A stretch of 8,389 nt of DNA from Anaerolineae bacterium (lineage in GTDB: Bacteria > Chloroflexota > Anaerolineae > Aggregatilineales > UBA2796), in the NCBI GenBank assembly GCA_020851855.1, contig JADZBY010000256.1:1-8389 (forward strand). The letters are read 5' to 3'. Each line of letters starts with the position of its first letter. The stretch's first letter is position 1. The notes under the pieces are model-generated. The model saw only the letters and a list, made by a program, of their open reading frames with translations. It searched no databases and had not been told where the DNA came from. Position numbers and translations under genes: made by a program. Below, one piece after another: positions 6,783-8,389 of the stretch.

Positions 6783-6904
6783 TTTGCAGACACACTCTAG
6801 CATGATCGTATGCGGAATGCTGGTTTTGCGCCATCACGCACATCACAAATGAGGGCGGACGGCGCATAAACAAGATGGCGTCTGCGCGGCGGCTCACTGC
6901 GCGT

Positions 6905-6910
6905 TATAAT
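6905..6910 (+). promoter_or_regulatory. Putative -10 box for the membrane kinase gene
   Basis: A perfect TATAAT lies in the context GCGCGTTATAATGGC, about 50 bp before the ATG and implying a leader of about 43 nt. The hexamer 17 bp upstream (CTGCGC) is not a recognisable -35. The surrounding bases match those of the opposing promoter at 6579-6584. Confidence 0.5.
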
Positions 6911-6947
6911 GGCTGCAAAAAGGCGCTTCCAACGCCCCCGGTCTTCT

Positions 6948-6953
6948 GGAAAG
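6948..6953 (+). promoter_or_regulatory. Ribosome binding site for the membrane kinase
   Basis: GGAAAG lies 6 nt before the ATG at 6960-6962. It is a moderate match but well spaced, and supports this start. Confidence 0.5.
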
Positions 6954-6959
6954 TATTGC

Positions 6960-8389
6960 ATGGTCGATCCTCTCATTGGCGAGCAACTCGGTGATTACGT
7001 GATCCAGCGGCTCCTGGGGCGGGGCGGCATGGCGCGCGTCTATGTCGGCTATGACGAGCGCCTGCAGCGCCACGCGGCGGTCAAGGTCATCCACAGCGAC
7101 TTGCTCACCGTCAGCGACCGCACCGAATATGCAGAGCGCTTTCGCCGCGAAGCGCGCGCCATCGCCCGCCTGAGCCACCCGAACATCGTCGGCGTGTACC
7201 AGTTCGGGGAATACGAAGACGGTTATTATATGGCGATGGTCTTCATCGAGGGCAAAGACCTGCGCCATCTGCTGCACGATTACGACGTCGCGGGCGAGCG
7301 TATGCCGCTCTTGGAAGTCCTGAACATCGTGCGCGGCATCGGCAGCGCGCTTGACTACGCGCACAGCCGGGGCGTCATTCACCGCGACGTGAAGCCCGCC
7401 AACATCATCGTCAGCGTGGACAACGTGCCGATTCTGACCGATTTCGGGCTGGCGCTGAGCGCGGCGGAAGGCTCGCTGGGCGATACGTTCGGCAGCGCGC
7501 ACTACATCGCGCCGGAACAGGCCATCTCGTCGGCGCGGGCCGTGCCACAGAGCGACCAGTACTCGCTGGGTGTGTGCCTGTACGAGATGCTGGCCGGGCG
7601 CGTGCCCTTTGACGATCCATCGGCCATGAGCGTGGCGCTCAAGCACCTGAACGAGCCGCCGCCGCCGCTCCGCGAGCGCGTGCCGGACCTGTCGCCCGCC
7701 GTAGAGGCGGTGGTCATGAAGGCGCTGGCCAAAGACCCGGCAGAGCGCTATGCAACGGTCACCGATATGGCGCACGCGCTGGCGGCGGCCATCTTCGACA
7801 GCCAGAGCGACATGGCGATGGGCCATCACGGGCTTGCGCCGCACGATCTGGCCAGCGTTTACGACGATGAGACCTGGCCGGACGACAATGTCACGCCGCG
7901 CAGCGCGCCGACGCCCGGCAGACGGCTGCCCACCGCTGCGGAGAGCGCACTCGCCACGCCCGAAGCGGCCCCGCGCCGTTTTGGCGCGCGCCGGATGGCC
8001 ACCCTGGGCGCGATTCTCATGCTCTTTGCGCTGGCTGTCGCCGCCCTGCTCGTATTGCGGCAGCAGAGCGGCGTCGCCCAGGTGCAGGATCAGACGCCGA
8101 CTGCCGCCGCGCTCGCCGCCAGCCAGACCGGCGACGGCGTTTCCGGCTCAGAAACGGCGGAAGCGCCCACGGCCACGGCAAGCGGCGCGCCGACGCTGGC
8201 CGCCGCCGTCCCGGCTACCGCCACCACCCAGACCACGGCGACGGCCACGGCGACGGCTCCGACCGCCACGGACCAGGGCGTACCGGGTCCATCGCCGAGC
8301 GCCACGCCGGTGCGTATCGTGCGGGCGACGACAGCCGCTACCCGGCCCGTCGCCGCGCCGACCCTGCCGCCAACCGTCACGCCGTCGCT
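6960..8389 (+). CDS. Transmembrane Ser/Thr protein kinase, partial (C-terminus beyond the right edge)
   Basis: The frame from the ATG at 6960 is open to the window edge (476 full codons, no stop). Residues about 12-275 are a Hanks-type kinase domain: glycine loop GRGGMARVY (20-28, third glycine replaced by A25), K42 in AAVK, alpha-C E64, HRDVKPAN (141-148, catalytic D143), DFG (161-163), IAPEQ (183-187) and D199. All catalytic residues are present. Residues 280-345 are a juxtamembrane linker ending in the basic run RRFGARR (339-345). Residues 346-366 are a single hydrophobic helix, with the kinase predicted inside and the C-terminus outside. From 378 onward the visible tail is Ala/Thr/Pro-rich, low complexity, and typical of Chloroflexota surface proteins. 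No PASTA or other sensor domain is visible, but one may lie beyond the edge. The gene is divergent from the Clp operon, from a matching promoter. It is probably a membrane signal receiver that could feed the same FHA/TPR-kinase partners (inference). Confidence 0.93.
   Translation, partial: MVDPLIGEQLGDYVIQRLLGRGGMARVYVGYDERLQRHAAVKVIHSDLLTVSDRTEYAERFRREARAIARLSHPNIVGVYQFGEYEDGYYMAMVFIEGKDLRHLLHDYDVAGERMPLLEVLNIVRGIGSALDYAHSRGVIHRDVKPANIIVSVDNVPILTDFGLALSAAEGSLGDTFGSAHYIAPEQAISSARAVPQSDQYSLGVCLYEMLAGRVPFDDPSAMSVALKHLNEPPPPLRERVPDLSPAVEAVVMKALAKDPAERYATVTDMAHALAAAIFDSQSDMAMGHHGLAPHDLASVYDDETWPDDNVTPRSAPTPGRRLPTAAESALATPEAAPRRFGARRMATLGAILMLFALAVAALLVLRQQSGVAQVQDQTPTAAALAASQTGDGVSGSETAEAPTATASGAPTLAAAVPATATTQTTATATATAPTATDQGVPGPSPSATPVRIVRATTAATRPVAAPTLPPTVTPS
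8233..8256 (+). repeat. 12-bp perfect tandem duplication within the Ala/Thr tail
   Basis: CCACGGCGACGG occurs twice in a row and encodes part of the ATATAT run in the extracellular tail of the membrane kinase. A multiple of three keeps the frame, so slippage here would lengthen or shorten the tail without breaking the gene. Confidence 0.7.

Larger units (their letters stand above)
6523..6959. other. Divergent intergenic region (437 bp) between the Clp operon and the membrane kinase gene
   Basis: No credible gene lies here. From left to right it holds the Clp leader with its ribosome binding site and a perfect 10-bp palindrome GCTGCGCAGC (6549-6558), a minus-strand TATAAT (6579-6584), a palindromic repeat (6637-6782), about 120 bp of lower-GC sequence with two CATCAC copies 9 bp apart (6832-6837 and 6841-6846), a plus-strand TATAAT (6905-6910) and the membrane kinase leader. 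Short frames through the repeat translate to 'LTPGPSPSWRG'- and 'SPPAPLPHGEG'-type peptides, a common artefact of this repeat class, and are not annotated. Confidence 0.75.

Noticed and set aside
6570..6897. Short minus-strand frames through the intergenic palindrome
   Set aside because: They encode 'LTPGPSPSWRG'- and 'SPPAPLPHGEG'-type peptides, known translation artefacts of this repeat class, and have no credible ribosome binding site.
6894..7844. Minus-strand open frame (316 codons) opposite the membrane kinase
   Set aside because: The plus frame from 6960 carries the full set of kinase motifs. The minus frame is its antisense shadow.

Overview
The window is high-GC DNA (about two-thirds G+C by eye). 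It encodes a signalling and protein-remodelling locus, most likely from a member of the Chloroflexota (an Anaerolineae-like lineage). This assignment is inference. It rests on a transmembrane Ser/Thr kinase with a long Ala/Thr/Pro extracellular tail, a very large TPR kinase, and a 'CCCTCAC…CCCCTCTC' palindromic intergenic repeat. No rRNA, tRNA, CRISPR array, transposase or phage gene is visible.

Layout. Positions 1-6522 hold three genes on the minus strand that read as one operon, transcribed right to left: a ClpC-like double-ring AAA+ unfoldase (6522-4183, TTG start), a 1274-residue soluble Ser/Thr kinase with about 19 TPR units (4141-317), and an FHA-domain protein (320 to beyond the left edge). 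The first two genes are 41 bp apart. The last two overlap by ATGA. Positions 6523-6959 are a divergent intergenic region. It contains a composite palindromic repeat (6637-6782) flanked by two outward-facing perfect TATAAT boxes that share the surrounding sequence GCGCG(T)TATAATGGC. From 6960 to the right edge runs a plus-strand membrane-anchored Ser/Thr kinase, cut off by the window.

How the genes may work together. One kinase probably senses at the membrane and the other is cytosolic with a large TPR scaffold. An FHA domain, a family that binds phosphothreonine, is translationally coupled to the TPR kinase. The operon's first gene is a Clp unfoldase that lacks the middle domain, has non-canonical pore loops and keeps a VGF tripeptide where ClpC docks on ClpP. 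The simplest hypothesis is a phosphorylation-directed unfolding or proteolysis module, in which the kinase marks targets, FHA and TPR gather them, and the Clp ring remodels or degrades them. The architecture is read from sequence; the functional link is inference.
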